A stretch of DNA of 64,000 bases from NCBI RefSeq assembly GCF_001618865.1, contig NZ_CP015136.1, positions 5,243,001 through 5,307,000 on the forward strand. Reading direction: 5' to 3'. Position numbers and translations under genes: made by a program. Below, in pieces: positions 17,763 through 26,407 of the stretch. Numbering within the stretch: the stretch's first letter is position 1; the number at the start of each line of letters is the position of its first letter. The notes below the pieces were generated by a model. It had not been told where the DNA came from. It searched no databases and saw only the letters and a list, made by a program, of their open reading frames with translations. This DNA comes from Luteitalea pratensis. Its GTDB lineage: Bacteria; Acidobacteriota; Vicinamibacteria; Vicinamibacterales; Vicinamibacteraceae.

Positions 17763-18008
17763 CTACTTCTTCGCCTTGCCGTGCTGCTCGATGTAGGCGA
17801 TCGCCTCGCGCACGCGGGTGATCTTCTCCGCGTCGTCGTCCGGGATCTCGACCGCGAACTCCTCCTCGAAGGCCATCACCAGTTCCACCACGTCGAGCGA
17901 ATCGGCGCCGAGGTCGTCCACGAAGGACGCATCCGGCGTGACCTCTTCCTCGTCGACGCCCAGCTGCTCCACGATGATGCTCTTGACCTTGTCTGCCACA
18001 GACGACAT
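17763..18008 (-). CDS. acpP: Acyl carrier protein
   Basis: 81 residues from the ATG at 18008, preceded by a strong AGGAGGAG ribosome site; a longer upstream extension is rejected for this reason. The phosphopantetheine attachment site is Ser37 in [20 protein letters not shown]. The protein is acidic with a short lysine tail (HGKAKK). It sits between fabG and fabF as in most bacteria and carries the growing acyl chain for fatty acid and lipid A synthesis. Confidence 0.97.
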   Translation of the reverse strand: MSSVADKVKSIIVEQLGVDEEEVTPDASFVDDLGADSLDVVELVMAFEEEFAVEIPDDDAEKITRVREAIAYIEQHGKAKK

Positions 18009-18024
18009 CTGACACTCCTCCTGC

Positions 18025-18768
18025 TCAGGCGTACATGCCGCCATTGATGGCGAGCACCTGCCCGGTGATGTACCCAGCCGCATCTGATGCGAGGAAGCAC
18101 ACCGCCGCGGCTACATCTTCCGGCGTGCCCAAACGACCGAGCGGGATCGCCGACGCCCAGTTGGCCTGGGCGTCCGAGCTGATGTCCCGCGTCATGTCCG
18201 TATCGATGAGCCCCGGGGCCACCACGTTGACGGTGATGGACCGCGAGGCGACTTCGCGCGCGAGCGCCTTGGAGAAGCCGATGATGCCGGCCTTGGTCGC
18301 CGCGTAGTTGGTCTGCCCGGGGTTGCCACTCTGGCCGACGACCGAGCTGATGCTGATGATTCGCCCGCTGCGCTGCTTGAGCATGGTTCGCAGCACGGCC
18401 TGCGTGCAGAGGAACGTGCCGGTGAGATTGGTCGCCAGCACCGCGTCCCAGTCCTCGCGCTTCATGCGCAGCAACAACTGATCCCTGGTGATGCCGGCAT
18501 TGTTGACGAGCACGTCGAGGCGCCCAAAGCGCGCCGTCGTCGTCTCGACAACGTGTTGCACCGCCTCGGCGTCGGCCACGTCGGCCGCGAACGCGAGCGC
18601 CTGGCCGCCGGCCGCCGTCACCTCGGCCGCCACGGCAGCGGCGGCATCACCACGGGAGGTGAGCACCACGGTCGCGCCGGCGCCGGCGAGCGTGAGGGCC
18701 GTCTGCCGGCCGATGCCACGCGACGCGCCGGTGATGACGGCTACCTTGCCTGAGAGATCGAGCCTCAC
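18025..18768 (-). CDS. fabG: 3-oxoacyl-ACP reductase
   Basis: 247 residues, starting with GTG at 18768 that overlaps the fabD stop. Short-chain dehydrogenase: NADPH-binding TGASRGIG (13-20), NNAG (89-92), and catalytic Ser142, Tyr155 and Lys159 ([19 protein letters not shown]). The first reduction in each elongation cycle. Start choice is supported by the GTGA overlap. Confidence 0.95.
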   Translation of the reverse strand: MRLDLSGKVAVITGASRGIGRQTALTLAGAGATVVLTSRGDAAAAVAAEVTAAGGQALAFAADVADAEAVQHVVETTTARFGRLDVLVNNAGITRDQLLLRMKREDWDAVLATNLTGTFLCTQAVLRTMLKQRSGRIISISSVVGQSGNPGQTNYAATKAGIIGFSKALAREVASRSITVNVVAPGLIDTDMTRDISSDAQANWASAIPLGRLGTPEDVAAAVCFLASDAAGYITGQVLAINGGMYA

Positions 18769-19697
18769 GATGCTGCGAAGAGCGCCTCCACCGCGGCGAG
18801 TTGTTCAGGGGCTCCGAAGCTCACCACCTGAGCCTCGCGATCGATCTTGCGCACCAGTCCCGCGAGCACCGTTCCCGGGCCCACCTCAACATACGCGCGC
18901 ACACCAGACGACACAAGATACCCGATGACGTCCTCCCAGCGCACGGCGCCGGATACCTGGGCGACGAGCGCGTCGATGGCCGACGCGGCGTCGCGGCGCG
19001 GTTGCCCGTCGACGTTGGCCACGACCGGCACGCGTGGCGCCTGGACGGCGAGCGCCCGCAACTCCGGTTCGAGGCGCGCCTGCGCCGGCGCCATCAGCGC
19101 GCAATGGAACGGGGCACTCACGTTCAGGGCGATCACCCGCTTGGCGCCCCGGGCCTTGGCCTCGACGCCAGCCCGTTGGACAGCGGCCCTGGACCCGGCG
19201 ATCACCACTTGTCCGGGCGCATTGAGGTTGGCAGGGCTCACGACCTCGCCCTGTGCAGCGGCCTCGCAGGCCGCGGTCACGGTCGCGGCGTCGAGCCCGA
19301 GGATCGCCGCCATGGCGCCTGCGCCAACCGGCACCGCCTCCTGCATGTACCGGCCGCGGTGTGACACGACGCGCACGGCATCGGCGAAGGCCAGCGTCCC
19401 GGCCGCCACATGCGCCGAGTACTCACCGAGCGAATGCCCCGCCGCCCACGCGGGCGCCAGCCCACGCGCCTCGAGCACGCGCCAGGCTGCCACACTGGTC
19501 GCGAGGATCGCGGGTTGGGTGTTCTCGGTGAGCGTGAGCTGGTCGTCGGGGCCGTCGAAGCACAGGCCGCTCAGCGAGCGGCCCAGCGCGGCGTCGGCTT
19601 GGTCGAAAGCGGCGCGTGCCTCGGGGAACGCGCCGGCCAGGGCCTTGCCCATGCCGACTGCCTGCGAGCCCTGTCCTGGAAAGAGAAAGGCAATCAT
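18765..19697 (-). CDS. fabD: Malonyl-CoA:ACP transacylase
   Basis: 310 residues from the ATG at 19697 (MIAFLFPGQGSQAVGMGKAL), overlapping the plsX stop by 4 bases; sequence further upstream in this frame is a plsX shadow. Nucleophile Ser89 in AAGHSLGEYSA, oxyanion Gln in FPGQGSQ, and catalytic His in NVSAPFHCALM. Loads malonyl groups onto ACP for FabF. Confidence 0.96.
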   Translation of the reverse strand: MIAFLFPGQGSQAVGMGKALAGAFPEARAAFDQADAALGRSLSGLCFDGPDDQLTLTENTQPAILATSVAAWRVLEARGLAPAWAAGHSLGEYSAHVAAGTLAFADAVRVVSHRGRYMQEAVPVGAGAMAAILGLDAATVTAACEAAAQGEVVSPANLNAPGQVVIAGSRAAVQRAGVEAKARGAKRVIALNVSAPFHCALMAPAQARLEPELRALAVQAPRVPVVANVDGQPRRDAASAIDALVAQVSGAVRWEDVIGYLVSSGVRAYVEVGPGTVLAGLVRKIDREAQVVSFGAPEQLAAVEALFAAS

Positions 19698-20725
19698 TCT
19701 GCGTGTCCATGCGACGTCGAGACGCGCAGCGCGCCGGTCTCCCGCAGTCCGTCCTCGAGGCGCGTCACGAGCCGCTCTCGCGCGAATCGCGCCGTGAGCC
19801 GCACCCCCGTCGCAATCGCCTTCGGCGAGGACCGCCCGTGCCCGATCACGCACACGTGACGCAGGCCGAGCAGCGGTGCCCCGCCGTACTCGGAATAATC
19901 CAGGCGGGCCCGGAACCGGCGCAGCGCGCCGCGCGTCAGCACGGCGCCGACCTGCGCGGTCACCGACCGCGCCATCTCGTCGGCCATCAGCGCGTCGATG
20001 GCCTCGACCAACCCTTCGCTGGTCTTCAGCACCACGTTGCCGGTGAAGCCGTCGCACACGATCACGTCAGCCGCGCCCGTGAACAACTCGGAGGCATCGA
20101 GGTTACCGATGAAGTGCAGCCGCGTCTCCGCGATGCGCGCGTGAGCCCCTCGCACGAGCGGTGTTCCCTTGGCGGCTTCCTCGCCATTGGACAACAGCCC
20201 GACCCGCGGACGATCGATACCCAGCATCGCCGACGCGTACGCTGCGCCGAGCCGCGCAAACACCAGCAGGTGCTGGGGCCGGCAGCTCACGCTCGCCCCG
20301 GCGTCGACGAGAATCGCCGCACCGTCGCGCGTCGGAATCGTCGCCGCGATGGCTGGTCGCTCGATGCCGTCCAGCAAGCCGAACGCCGCGTACGCGGCCA
20401 TCACCGCCGCGCCCGAGTGCCCCGCGGTAAAGAGCGCCGCCGCCTCACCCGCCGCGACCGCCTCGGCCGCCACGCGCACCGACGCGCGAGGCCGGCGGCG
20501 GACCGCCACCGCGGGCTCGTCCATGCCGACGACATCAGGGGCGTCGAGAATGGCGATGGAAAGGCTGTCGACTTCGGGGAACCGGGCGAGTTCGTCCTCG
20601 AGCATCGCGCGCGCCCCGACCAGGGTCAGGGCGAGGCCGTCCTCGCGGGCAGCCGCCACCGCGCCGTGCACCACGGTGCGGGGGGCGTCGTCGCCCCCCA
20701 TGGCATCGACCGCGATGCGCATCAT
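19694..20725 (-). CDS. plsX: Phosphate acyltransferase PlsX
   Basis: 343 residues. Makes acyl-phosphate from acyl-ACP for phospholipid synthesis. Family features: MRIAVDAMGGDDAPRTVVHGA at the N-terminus, LFTAGHSGAAVMAAY, ATIPTRDGAAILVDAGA, ASAMLGIDRPRVGLLSNGEEAAKGT and VICDGFTGNVVLKTSEG. Two adjacent ATG codons (20725, 20722) are possible starts. The rpmF-plsX-fab order is widely conserved. A 27-bp tandem repeat separates it from rpmF. Confidence 0.95.
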   Translation of the reverse strand: MMRIAVDAMGGDDAPRTVVHGAVAAAREDGLALTLVGARAMLEDELARFPEVDSLSIAILDAPDVVGMDEPAVAVRRRPRASVRVAAEAVAAGEAAALFTAGHSGAAVMAAYAAFGLLDGIERPAIAATIPTRDGAAILVDAGASVSCRPQHLLVFARLGAAYASAMLGIDRPRVGLLSNGEEAAKGTPLVRGAHARIAETRLHFIGNLDASELFTGAADVIVCDGFTGNVVLKTSEGLVEAIDALMADEMARSVTAQVGAVLTRGALRRFRARLDYSEYGGAPLLGLRHVCVIGHGRSSPKAIATGVRLTARFARERLVTRLEDGLRETGALRVSTSHGHAE

Positions 20726-20733
20726 CCGCCTTC

Positions 20734-20830
20734 GCCAAGGCTTCGGCGGACTACGTCCACGCCAAGGCTCCGGCGGACCACGTCCACGCCAGGGCTTCGG
20801 CGGACTACGTCCAGGCCAAGGCTCCAGCGG
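20734..20830. repeat. 27-bp tandem repeat, about 3.6 copies, REP-like core
   Basis: Copies at 20734-20760, 20761-20787, 20788-20814 and a partial copy at 20815-20830, a few mismatches each. On the minus strand each unit starts near GTAGTCCGCCGAAGCC (or GTGG in one copy) and can fold as CCGCC-GAA-GCC paired with GGC-GAA-GGCGG. The core CGCCGAAGCCTTGGCG is shared with the element at 53056. It fills the plsX-rpmF gap. Confidence 0.85.
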
Positions 20831-20858
20831 GCAGGGGCCAGCATGTGGGCGAACCGGC

Positions 20859-21044
20859 TCAGGCTTCCTCGGTGACCGGGCGCACCTGCCGACCGCGGTA
20901 GTGCCCGCAGTTGGTGCACACCACGTGGGGTGGCTTCAGTTCGCTGCACTGGGGGCAGGGACCGAGGGCCACGGCCTTGAGGGCGTCGTGCGTACGGCGC
21001 TTGCTCGTACGGCTCTTCGAATGGCGTCGCTTGGGATTCGGCAT
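20859..21044 (-). CDS. rpmF: 50S ribosomal protein L32
   Basis: 61 residues, MPNPKRRHSKSRTSKRRTHD, the standard L32 opening with basic residues. Four cysteines in CPQC and CTNC form the zinc ribbon of the zinc-bound type. Follows the DUF177 gene by 7 bp, as in many bacteria. Confidence 0.96.
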   Translation of the reverse strand: MPNPKRRHSKSRTSKRRTHDALKAVALGPCPQCSELKPPHVVCTNCGHYRGRQVRPVTEEA

Positions 21045-21051
21045 GACTCGT

Positions 21052-21633
21052 CTACTCGCGCGGCCCTGGACCGTCCGCGTCCTTCAGGAGGGACTTCAGA
21101 CCCGCCAGTCGCGGATCCTCCCACCGGTTCTCACACGTGCACGTCCCGGTGTTGCGGTTCGTTCCGCAATGCGGGCACAGACCCTGGCAATCAGGCCGAC
21201 ACAACGGCTTCATCGGCACGGCCAGGTAACACTGCTCGCGCGCAACCTGCGCAAGGTCGATCCGCGGTTCGTCGTACAGCACGAGCGACGGATCGTCTTC
21301 GGCCATCTCACGGCCATCATCATCGTCACTGTCCGACGATGACGGCGGGCGCGCGCCGGCCTTCTCTGCCGCGGCTGGAACAAAACGCAGATCGACCGGC
21401 ACGTCGACCGGAAAGTCCGACGGCTCGGTGCACCGCGCGCACGGGAGGGCCAACTGGGCCTTCAACTGGCCGCGCAGGTGATACGTCTCGCCACTGCCCC
21501 GCTCGACGTCGCCCTCGAACCGCACTGGACCAATGACCGAGAAGTCCTCGGCTGGCACGTCGAGTGCCGCGGCGGGGATATCGGCCACCACGGGAACGCG
21601 GTCGGCAGCGAGAGTCGTGAGGTCAATCACCAT
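21052..21633 (-). CDS. DUF177 (YceD-like) 23S rRNA accumulation protein
   Basis: 193 residues from the ATG at 21633; an alternative TTG at 21675 would add 14 residues. Recognised by LALPCARCTEPSDFPVDVPVDLRFVP and by the C-terminal zinc-ribbon-like CRPDCQGLCPHCGTNRNTG. A central acidic insert (SSSDSDDDDGREMAEDDP) is unusual in length. DUF177 proteins are nearly always encoded before rpmF, as here; in E. coli and plants the family affects 23S rRNA levels. Mechanism unknown. Confidence 0.88.
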   Translation of the reverse strand: MVIDLTTLAADRVPVVADIPAAALDVPAEDFSVIGPVRFEGDVERGSGETYHLRGQLKAQLALPCARCTEPSDFPVDVPVDLRFVPAAAEKAGARPPSSSDSDDDDGREMAEDDPSLVLYDEPRIDLAQVAREQCYLAVPMKPLCRPDCQGLCPHCGTNRNTGTCTCENRWEDPRLAGLKSLLKDADGPGPRE

Positions 21634-21696
21634 GACTGGGCTTACAGCGCCAGTCCGGAGGACCCGCGCGAACAAATAAGGATAGCAGAACCGCGC

Positions 21697-21768
21697 CGGG
21701 AATCGGGAATCGGGAATCGGGTACCGGGTACCGGGTACGGCAGGTGTGGACGCCGGACTTGTCCGGCG
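21697..21768. repeat. GGGAATC/GGGTACC heptamer array followed by a hairpin
   Basis: Three GGGAATC units and three GGGTACC-type units (21697-21741). Ten bases later there is a perfect hairpin, arms CGCCGGAC (21751-21758) and GTCCGGCG (21761-21768) with a TT loop, preceded by GTGTGGA rather than GTAG. Lies between dgt and the DUF177 gene. Confidence 0.75.
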
Positions 21769-21783
21769 CTCAGCAAACGGCCG

Positions 21784-22833
21784 TCAGGCCCGCGGGGCCT
21801 CGATCCAGGGACGGGGGATGAAGAGTTCCTCGAACAGGCGCACGGCGTAACGGTCGGTCATGCCGGCCAGGAAGTCCCTGGCAGCCGCATCCAACCCCTC
21901 CCGTTCGAGCGTGCGCGCGTCCAGCCAGGTGCCTGGCTGCTCCCGGACCTTCTCCCAGAGGCCCCCCAGGATCCCCGTGGCCTTGGCGAACTCGGCCGTG
22001 GCGACGTCGTTCTCGTACACGTGCGCGAACATGAAGGCACGGAGGTCCAGGAGTGCCTGCAGCACCGGTTCGCTCATCCGGAGCGACTCCAGGTCGCACG
22101 CCAGGCTCTGCCGGACGACATCGGTGACCATGGCGCCAATCCGGGCCGACGATGACGTCCCGAGCACGGCGACCGCCGAGGACGGGAGTTCTGCCGGGTT
22201 CAGCACCCCGGCGCGCACCGCGTCGTCGATGTCGTGGTTGACGTACGCGATGATGTCCGCAACGCGCGCGATCTGCGCCTCCAGCGTCGCTGCCCGCTCG
22301 TGGGCCGGCACGTTGATCGGCAGGCCATGCTTGCCCTTCGAGTGCGTCGAGATGCCCTGCCTCACTTCGTAGGTGAGGTTCAGCCCCTCGCCCCCCTGCT
22401 CCAGCACCTCGACGATGCGCAGGCTCTGGGCGGCGTGGGAGAAGCCGCCGGGCACGAGCTTGTCGAGGACCCGCTCGCCGGCATGGCCGAACGGCGTGTG
22501 CCCGAGGTCGTGCGCGAGCGTGATGGCCTCGGTGAGTTCCTCGTGCAGGTTCAGCACCTTGGCCAGCGTGCGGGCGATCTGCGAGACCTCGAGCGTGTGG
22601 GTGAGCCGCGTACGGTAATGGTCGCCCGCCGGCGAGAAGAACACCTGCGTCTTGTGCTTCAACCGGCGGAAGGCCTTCGAATGCACCACCCGATCGCGAT
22701 CGCGCTGGAACGCCGGGCGAATCGGATCCTCGGCCTCGGGGCGCGCACGTCCCTGGCTGGCGTCGCTGAAGGTCGCCTGGGGCGCGAGCATCACGCGCTC
22801 CCGGGCCTCGAGTTGCTGCCGAATCGTGTTCAT
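21784..22833 (-). CDS. dgt: dGTP triphosphohydrolase-like HD protein
   Basis: 349 residues. HD-superfamily metal hydrolase that cleaves dNTPs to nucleoside and triphosphate. Signatures: DRDRVVHSKAFRRLKHKTQVF, DHYRTRLTHTLEVSQIARTLA (first His), LAHDLGHTPFGHAGE (His-Asp), and VADIIAYVNHDIDDA (last Asp). The length corresponds to the shorter dGTPase-like class. Overlaps the deoB stop by 4 bases; both act on deoxynucleotide metabolism. Confidence 0.9.
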   Translation of the reverse strand: MNTIRQQLEARERVMLAPQATFSDASQGRARPEAEDPIRPAFQRDRDRVVHSKAFRRLKHKTQVFFSPAGDHYRTRLTHTLEVSQIARTLAKVLNLHEELTEAITLAHDLGHTPFGHAGERVLDKLVPGGFSHAAQSLRIVEVLEQGGEGLNLTYEVRQGISTHSKGKHGLPINVPAHERAATLEAQIARVADIIAYVNHDIDDAVRAGVLNPAELPSSAVAVLGTSSSARIGAMVTDVVRQSLACDLESLRMSEPVLQALLDLRAFMFAHVYENDVATAEFAKATGILGGLWEKVREQPGTWLDARTLEREGLDAAARDFLAGMTDRYAVRLFEELFIPRPWIEAPRA

Positions 22834-24029
22834 GCGGTGGGTCGGACCAGGGACGAGCTCCCCAGCGCCTCGAGAAAGCTCGTGCCGCGCGGCAGTGGCG
22901 CCACGCCGAAGTTGTCAGCCATCGTCTGGCCCAGATCGGCAAACGTTTCCCGAGTGCCGAGACTGACACCGGCGGCGACGAGTGCCCCGACGGCCAGCAG
23001 CGGCACGTATTCGCGCGAGTGGTCGGTGCTGGGCGTCGTCGGGTCGTTGCCATGGTCGGCCGTGACGACCAGCAGATCAGTCCGGCGCAACTGCGGCAGC
23101 AGGTCGGCGAGCCGCGCGTCGAACCGCTCGAGGTTGCGTGCGTAGCCGCCGACGTTGTTGCGGTGCCCGTACAAGGCGTCGAAGTCCACGAGGTTGGCCC
23201 AGATGAGGCCCCGCGGCACGTCACGCATGGCCTCCTCCACCCGATCCATTCCCTCGTCGTCGGATGCCGTCGCGAGATGCCGCGTCACGCCGCGCCCGGC
23301 GAAGAGGTCCTTGATCTTCCCGATCGCGACGACCGGGTGGCCAGCGTCCGTGAGGTGATCGAGCACGGTCGGCACGGGCGGCTCCAGCGCGTAGTCGTGT
23401 CGATTGCTGGTGCGCTCGAACGCGCCCAGTTCGCCGACGAACGGGCGTGCGATGACCCGGCCCACGCCCATGCCCTTGCCCACGATCTCGTAAGCGACTT
23501 CGCACCAGCGATACAGCTCGGGGACGGGTACCACGCCCTCGTGGGCCGCGATCTGGAAGACGCTGTCGGCCGAGGTGTACACGATTGGCGCGCCGGTGCG
23601 CAGGTGCTCGGCGCCAAACCGCTCGATGACCTCGGTACCCGATGCGACGACGTTGCCGATAGCGGGGCGCCCGATGCCGCGCGTGAACGCGTCCATGACC
23701 TCCGGAGGGAAGCCGTCGGGAAACGTCGGGAACGCCCGCTCGAGGACGATCCCGGCCATTTCCCAGTGACCGGTCACCGAGTCCTTGCCCGCGGAGGCCT
23801 CGGCCATGCGGCCCCAGGCTCCGGCCGGCACGCCGCCGGAATGACCGAGCGCGGGCACGAGGCGGTCGAGTCCCAGGTGACGCAGCGCGGGCAGGTGCAG
23901 GGTGACGCGGCGGGCGATGTTGCCAAGCGTGTCGCTGCCCTCGTCACCGTACCGGGACGCGTCCGGCAGTTCGCCGATGCCGACGCTGTCGAGCACGATC
24001 GTGACGATCCGCTCGAAGCGGACACCCAT
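22830..24029 (-). CDS. deoB: Phosphopentomutase
   Basis: 399 residues. Interconverts (deoxy)ribose 1- and 5-phosphate in nucleoside salvage. Alkaline phosphatase fold: metal ligand Asp in IVLDSVGIGELPDA, catalytic Thr in GKDSVTGHWEMAG, and metal ligands in WANLVDFDALYGHRNN and VTADHGNDPTTPSTDHSREYVPLL. Sits between hfq and dgt; products of nucleoside phosphorylases such as the one at 54777 could feed it. Confidence 0.95.
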   Translation of the reverse strand: MGVRFERIVTIVLDSVGIGELPDASRYGDEGSDTLGNIARRVTLHLPALRHLGLDRLVPALGHSGGVPAGAWGRMAEASAGKDSVTGHWEMAGIVLERAFPTFPDGFPPEVMDAFTRGIGRPAIGNVVASGTEVIERFGAEHLRTGAPIVYTSADSVFQIAAHEGVVPVPELYRWCEVAYEIVGKGMGVGRVIARPFVGELGAFERTSNRHDYALEPPVPTVLDHLTDAGHPVVAIGKIKDLFAGRGVTRHLATASDDEGMDRVEEAMRDVPRGLIWANLVDFDALYGHRNNVGGYARNLERFDARLADLLPQLRRTDLLVVTADHGNDPTTPSTDHSREYVPLLAVGALVAAGVSLGTRETFADLGQTMADNFGVAPLPRGTSFLEALGSSSLVRPTA

Positions 24030-24039
24030 GCGAGCGACC

Positions 24040-24306
24040 TCAGGCCTCGTGCGTGGCCGAGGAGAAGTAGTTGGGGACGGAGCGATTGGATCGGATCGTC
24101 GAGATGGCGTGCTTGAACACCATGTGATCCGCGCCCTCGTGATCGATCACCAGGGCGAACCGATCGAAGTTCTTGATGCGCCCCTCGAGCACCTGTCCAT
24201 CCATGAGGCGAATCTGGACGACGAGCCGTTCCCGACGCGCGGAGTTGAGAAACACGTCCTGGATGTTGGGCGGCGCTGACGGCTTGGATTCGCGATGGGT
24301 GGGCAT
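24040..24306 (-). CDS. hfq: RNA chaperone Hfq
   Basis: 88 residues from the ATG at 24306. Sm1: NIQDVFLNSARRERLVVQIRL then GQVLEGRIKNFDRFALV. Sm2: HMVFKHAISTI, where the usual Y-KH is F-KH. Binds small RNAs and mRNAs. Directly follows miaA, its ATG sharing one base with the miaA TGA; miaA-hfq is a classic order. The tail is short (NYFSSATHEA), unlike the long disordered tail of E. coli Hfq. Confidence 0.95.
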   Translation of the reverse strand: MPTHRESKPSAPPNIQDVFLNSARRERLVVQIRLMDGQVLEGRIKNFDRFALVIDHEGADHMVFKHAISTIRSNRSVPNYFSSATHEA

Positions 24307-25265
24307 CAGCGGCAGACTCCGTGGGTCTCGATGAGGGCGCGGGCCGCGTCGAACGTCTCGTCGCGTTCTCCCGCGCCGTCCAACCATATCACTCTCGGTT
24401 CCTTGCGGAACCAGATCAGCTGGCGGCGCGCGTACTGCCTGTTCTCGCGCACGATCAGTGCACGCGTCTCGGCATCATCACGCAGCCCGTCGAGCATCTC
24501 GAGGATCTGCCGGTACACGAGCCCGCCGAACGGATTGGCCTCGCGCGGGATGCCCGCGGCGAGGTTGTCGCGCACCTCCTGCACGACCCCGCGCGCCCAT
24601 TGCGCCTCGACGCGCCGGGCCACCCGCTCGCCGATGTCCTCCGGCGGCAACCGCAGCCCGATGACACAGATGTCGTACTCGGGCAGCGGTGGCCGCGTCT
24701 CGGCAAAGTGCGCCGAGAGCGGCTGCCCCGTGAGCAGCCAGACCTCGAGCGCGCGCACGAGGCGCTTCTCGTCGCGCGGCATGATGCGCGCCGCTGACGT
24801 CGGATCGACACGCGCCAGGATCCGATGGAGGTGTTGGACGCCATGGCGAACCGCGCGTGCGTGCAACCGCGTGCGAACGACGTCGTCGCGACCGGGTCCG
24901 TCGAACAGGCCCTCGACGAGGGCCCGGAAGTAGAAGCCGGTCCCGCCCACGAGCATCGGCAGTCGCCCGCGCGCGGAGATCGCGCGAATGCGCGTGGCCG
25001 CATCACGCGCGAACTGCGCCGCCGAATAGATGTCGGTCGGCTCCACGACGTCGACCAGGTGATGCGCGATGCCGCCCTGTTCGTGCGCGGGCACCTTGTC
25101 GGTGCCGATGTCGAAGCGGCGATAGACGGCCGTGGAGTCGCAGTTGACGATCTCGCCGTCGTAGGCCTGCGCGAGGCGGATCCCGAGCGAACTCTTGCCG
25201 GTCGCGGTGGGGCCGAGCACGGCCACCAGCAGCGGCCGTCCCGAGGCTGAGAGTGGCGCGGTCAC
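24306..25265 (-). CDS. miaA: tRNA dimethylallyltransferase
   Basis: 319 residues. Adds the isopentenyl group to A37 of tRNAs reading UNN codons. P-loop GPTATGKSSLGIRLA near residue 15; DSTAVYRRFDIGTDKV is the substrate-recognition segment; also LVGGTGFYFRALVEGL and RQLIWFRKEPRVIWLD. Follows the TonB gene by 9 bp and overlaps hfq. Confidence 0.95.
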   Translation of the reverse strand: MTAPLSASGRPLLVAVLGPTATGKSSLGIRLAQAYDGEIVNCDSTAVYRRFDIGTDKVPAHEQGGIAHHLVDVVEPTDIYSAAQFARDAATRIRAISARGRLPMLVGGTGFYFRALVEGLFDGPGRDDVVRTRLHARAVRHGVQHLHRILARVDPTSAARIMPRDEKRLVRALEVWLLTGQPLSAHFAETRPPLPEYDICVIGLRLPPEDIGERVARRVEAQWARGVVQEVRDNLAAGIPREANPFGGLVYRQILEMLDGLRDDAETRALIVRENRQYARRQLIWFRKEPRVIWLDGAGERDETFDAARALIETHGVCR

Positions 25266-25274
25266 GTCAGCGCC

Positions 25275-26363
25275 CTACTGCGAGGGAGGTTGCTCGTTGT
25301 AGTAGAAGGTCACCGTGAAGAACGCGGTCGGCGACGGGTACTCCGGCGGCAATGGCGTCGTCGGGTTCGACCACTGCAACGAGTTGGCCGCGGCGCGGTC
25401 GAAGGCATCGATGCCCGAGGGCTGCTTGATGCTGACGTCGGTGATGCGGCCGTCCTTGTGGACGTTGAAGGTCACGACGACGTGGCCCTTCATCACCATC
25501 GCCGCCTCGGGAATCAGCCAGTTGCGCTTGATCTGCGCGACGAAGCGACGGATCCACGGCCCGAACTCGACGCCCTTGGTGTCGAACTGGATGTAGGGAC
25601 CGAAGGGTGAGTTGCCACCATCGGGATTGTTGAACGCCTCGTTCTGGACGTACTTTTCGAGGTTGCGCAACGCCTGGCCCAGAGACCCGCCTGGTGGCCG
25701 CGCCGCCGGCGATGCCGTTGCCGGGGTGTTGCGGGCCTGCGGGTTTGCGACGACCCCCGTGTCGCCCCTGGCAAGCAGGCCGTTCTGGCCCTCGCGCACG
25801 TTGACACCCTGGTTGGTGGCCGGCGCCTGCGCCGATGGCGTCGCCTGGCTCTGGGGCGGCGTCGGAGCGGCGGCGCGGGCCTGCTGCGCCTGCATCTCGC
25901 GCGGTGACTCGGAGGGCTCGGGCGCGGGTCCCTTGCCCTTCGCGAGGTCCTTCTGCGACTGCTTCTCGACGAACTCCAGGCTGTTGCCGCGCGAGAGCGG
26001 CTGGCTGTTGGTCGCGTTGGGCGCGCGCTGCGTCGTCTGCGCGACGCGATCCTGATCGGCCAGCGAGGCGTTGTCCTTGGGCTTGGCCGCCTTCATGTCG
26101 ATCCGCGGCTGCACGAACACGAAGCGCGGGCGCTGCTGCTGCTGTTGCTGCATCGCCAGCTGCTGCATCTTCTGCACTTCCTGCTGCTGCAGTTCGGCCT
26201 GCTGGGCGAGGTACTCCTGGATGAAGGGGAGCTTGGGCCCGAACAGGAGCAGCGCCAGGATTGCGGCGTGCAGGAACACCGACATCATCACGGCCTCTCG
26301 CCGTGACATCGCCGAATCTATGCTCGGCGGCTCTGGTCGGTGATCCTCGAAATCTATGAACAT
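25275..26363 (-). CDS. TonB C-terminal domain protein
   Basis: 362 residues. One membrane helix near residue 30 (VFLHAAILALLLFGP), then a long periplasmic glutamine- and alanine-rich segment (poly-Q around QLAMQQQQQQR), then a TonB-type C-terminal domain (about 265-355) with VVVTFNVHKDGRITDVSIKQPSG and FDRAAANSLQW. It probably energises an outer-membrane receptor, but exbB/exbD are not nearby. Precedes miaA in the same run. Confidence 0.78.
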   Translation of the reverse strand: MFIDFEDHRPEPPSIDSAMSRREAVMMSVFLHAAILALLLFGPKLPFIQEYLAQQAELQQQEVQKMQQLAMQQQQQQRPRFVFVQPRIDMKAAKPKDNASLADQDRVAQTTQRAPNATNSQPLSRGNSLEFVEKQSQKDLAKGKGPAPEPSESPREMQAQQARAAAPTPPQSQATPSAQAPATNQGVNVREGQNGLLARGDTGVVANPQARNTPATASPAARPPGGSLGQALRNLEKYVQNEAFNNPDGGNSPFGPYIQFDTKGVEFGPWIRRFVAQIKRNWLIPEAAMVMKGHVVVTFNVHKDGRITDVSIKQPSGIDAFDRAAANSLQWSNPTTPLPPEYPSPTAFFTVTFYYNEQPPSQ

Positions 26364-26407
26364 CCGGTTTCTTCAGTATAGAGGGCGAGGGGAAGAATGA
26401 CGGCCCC

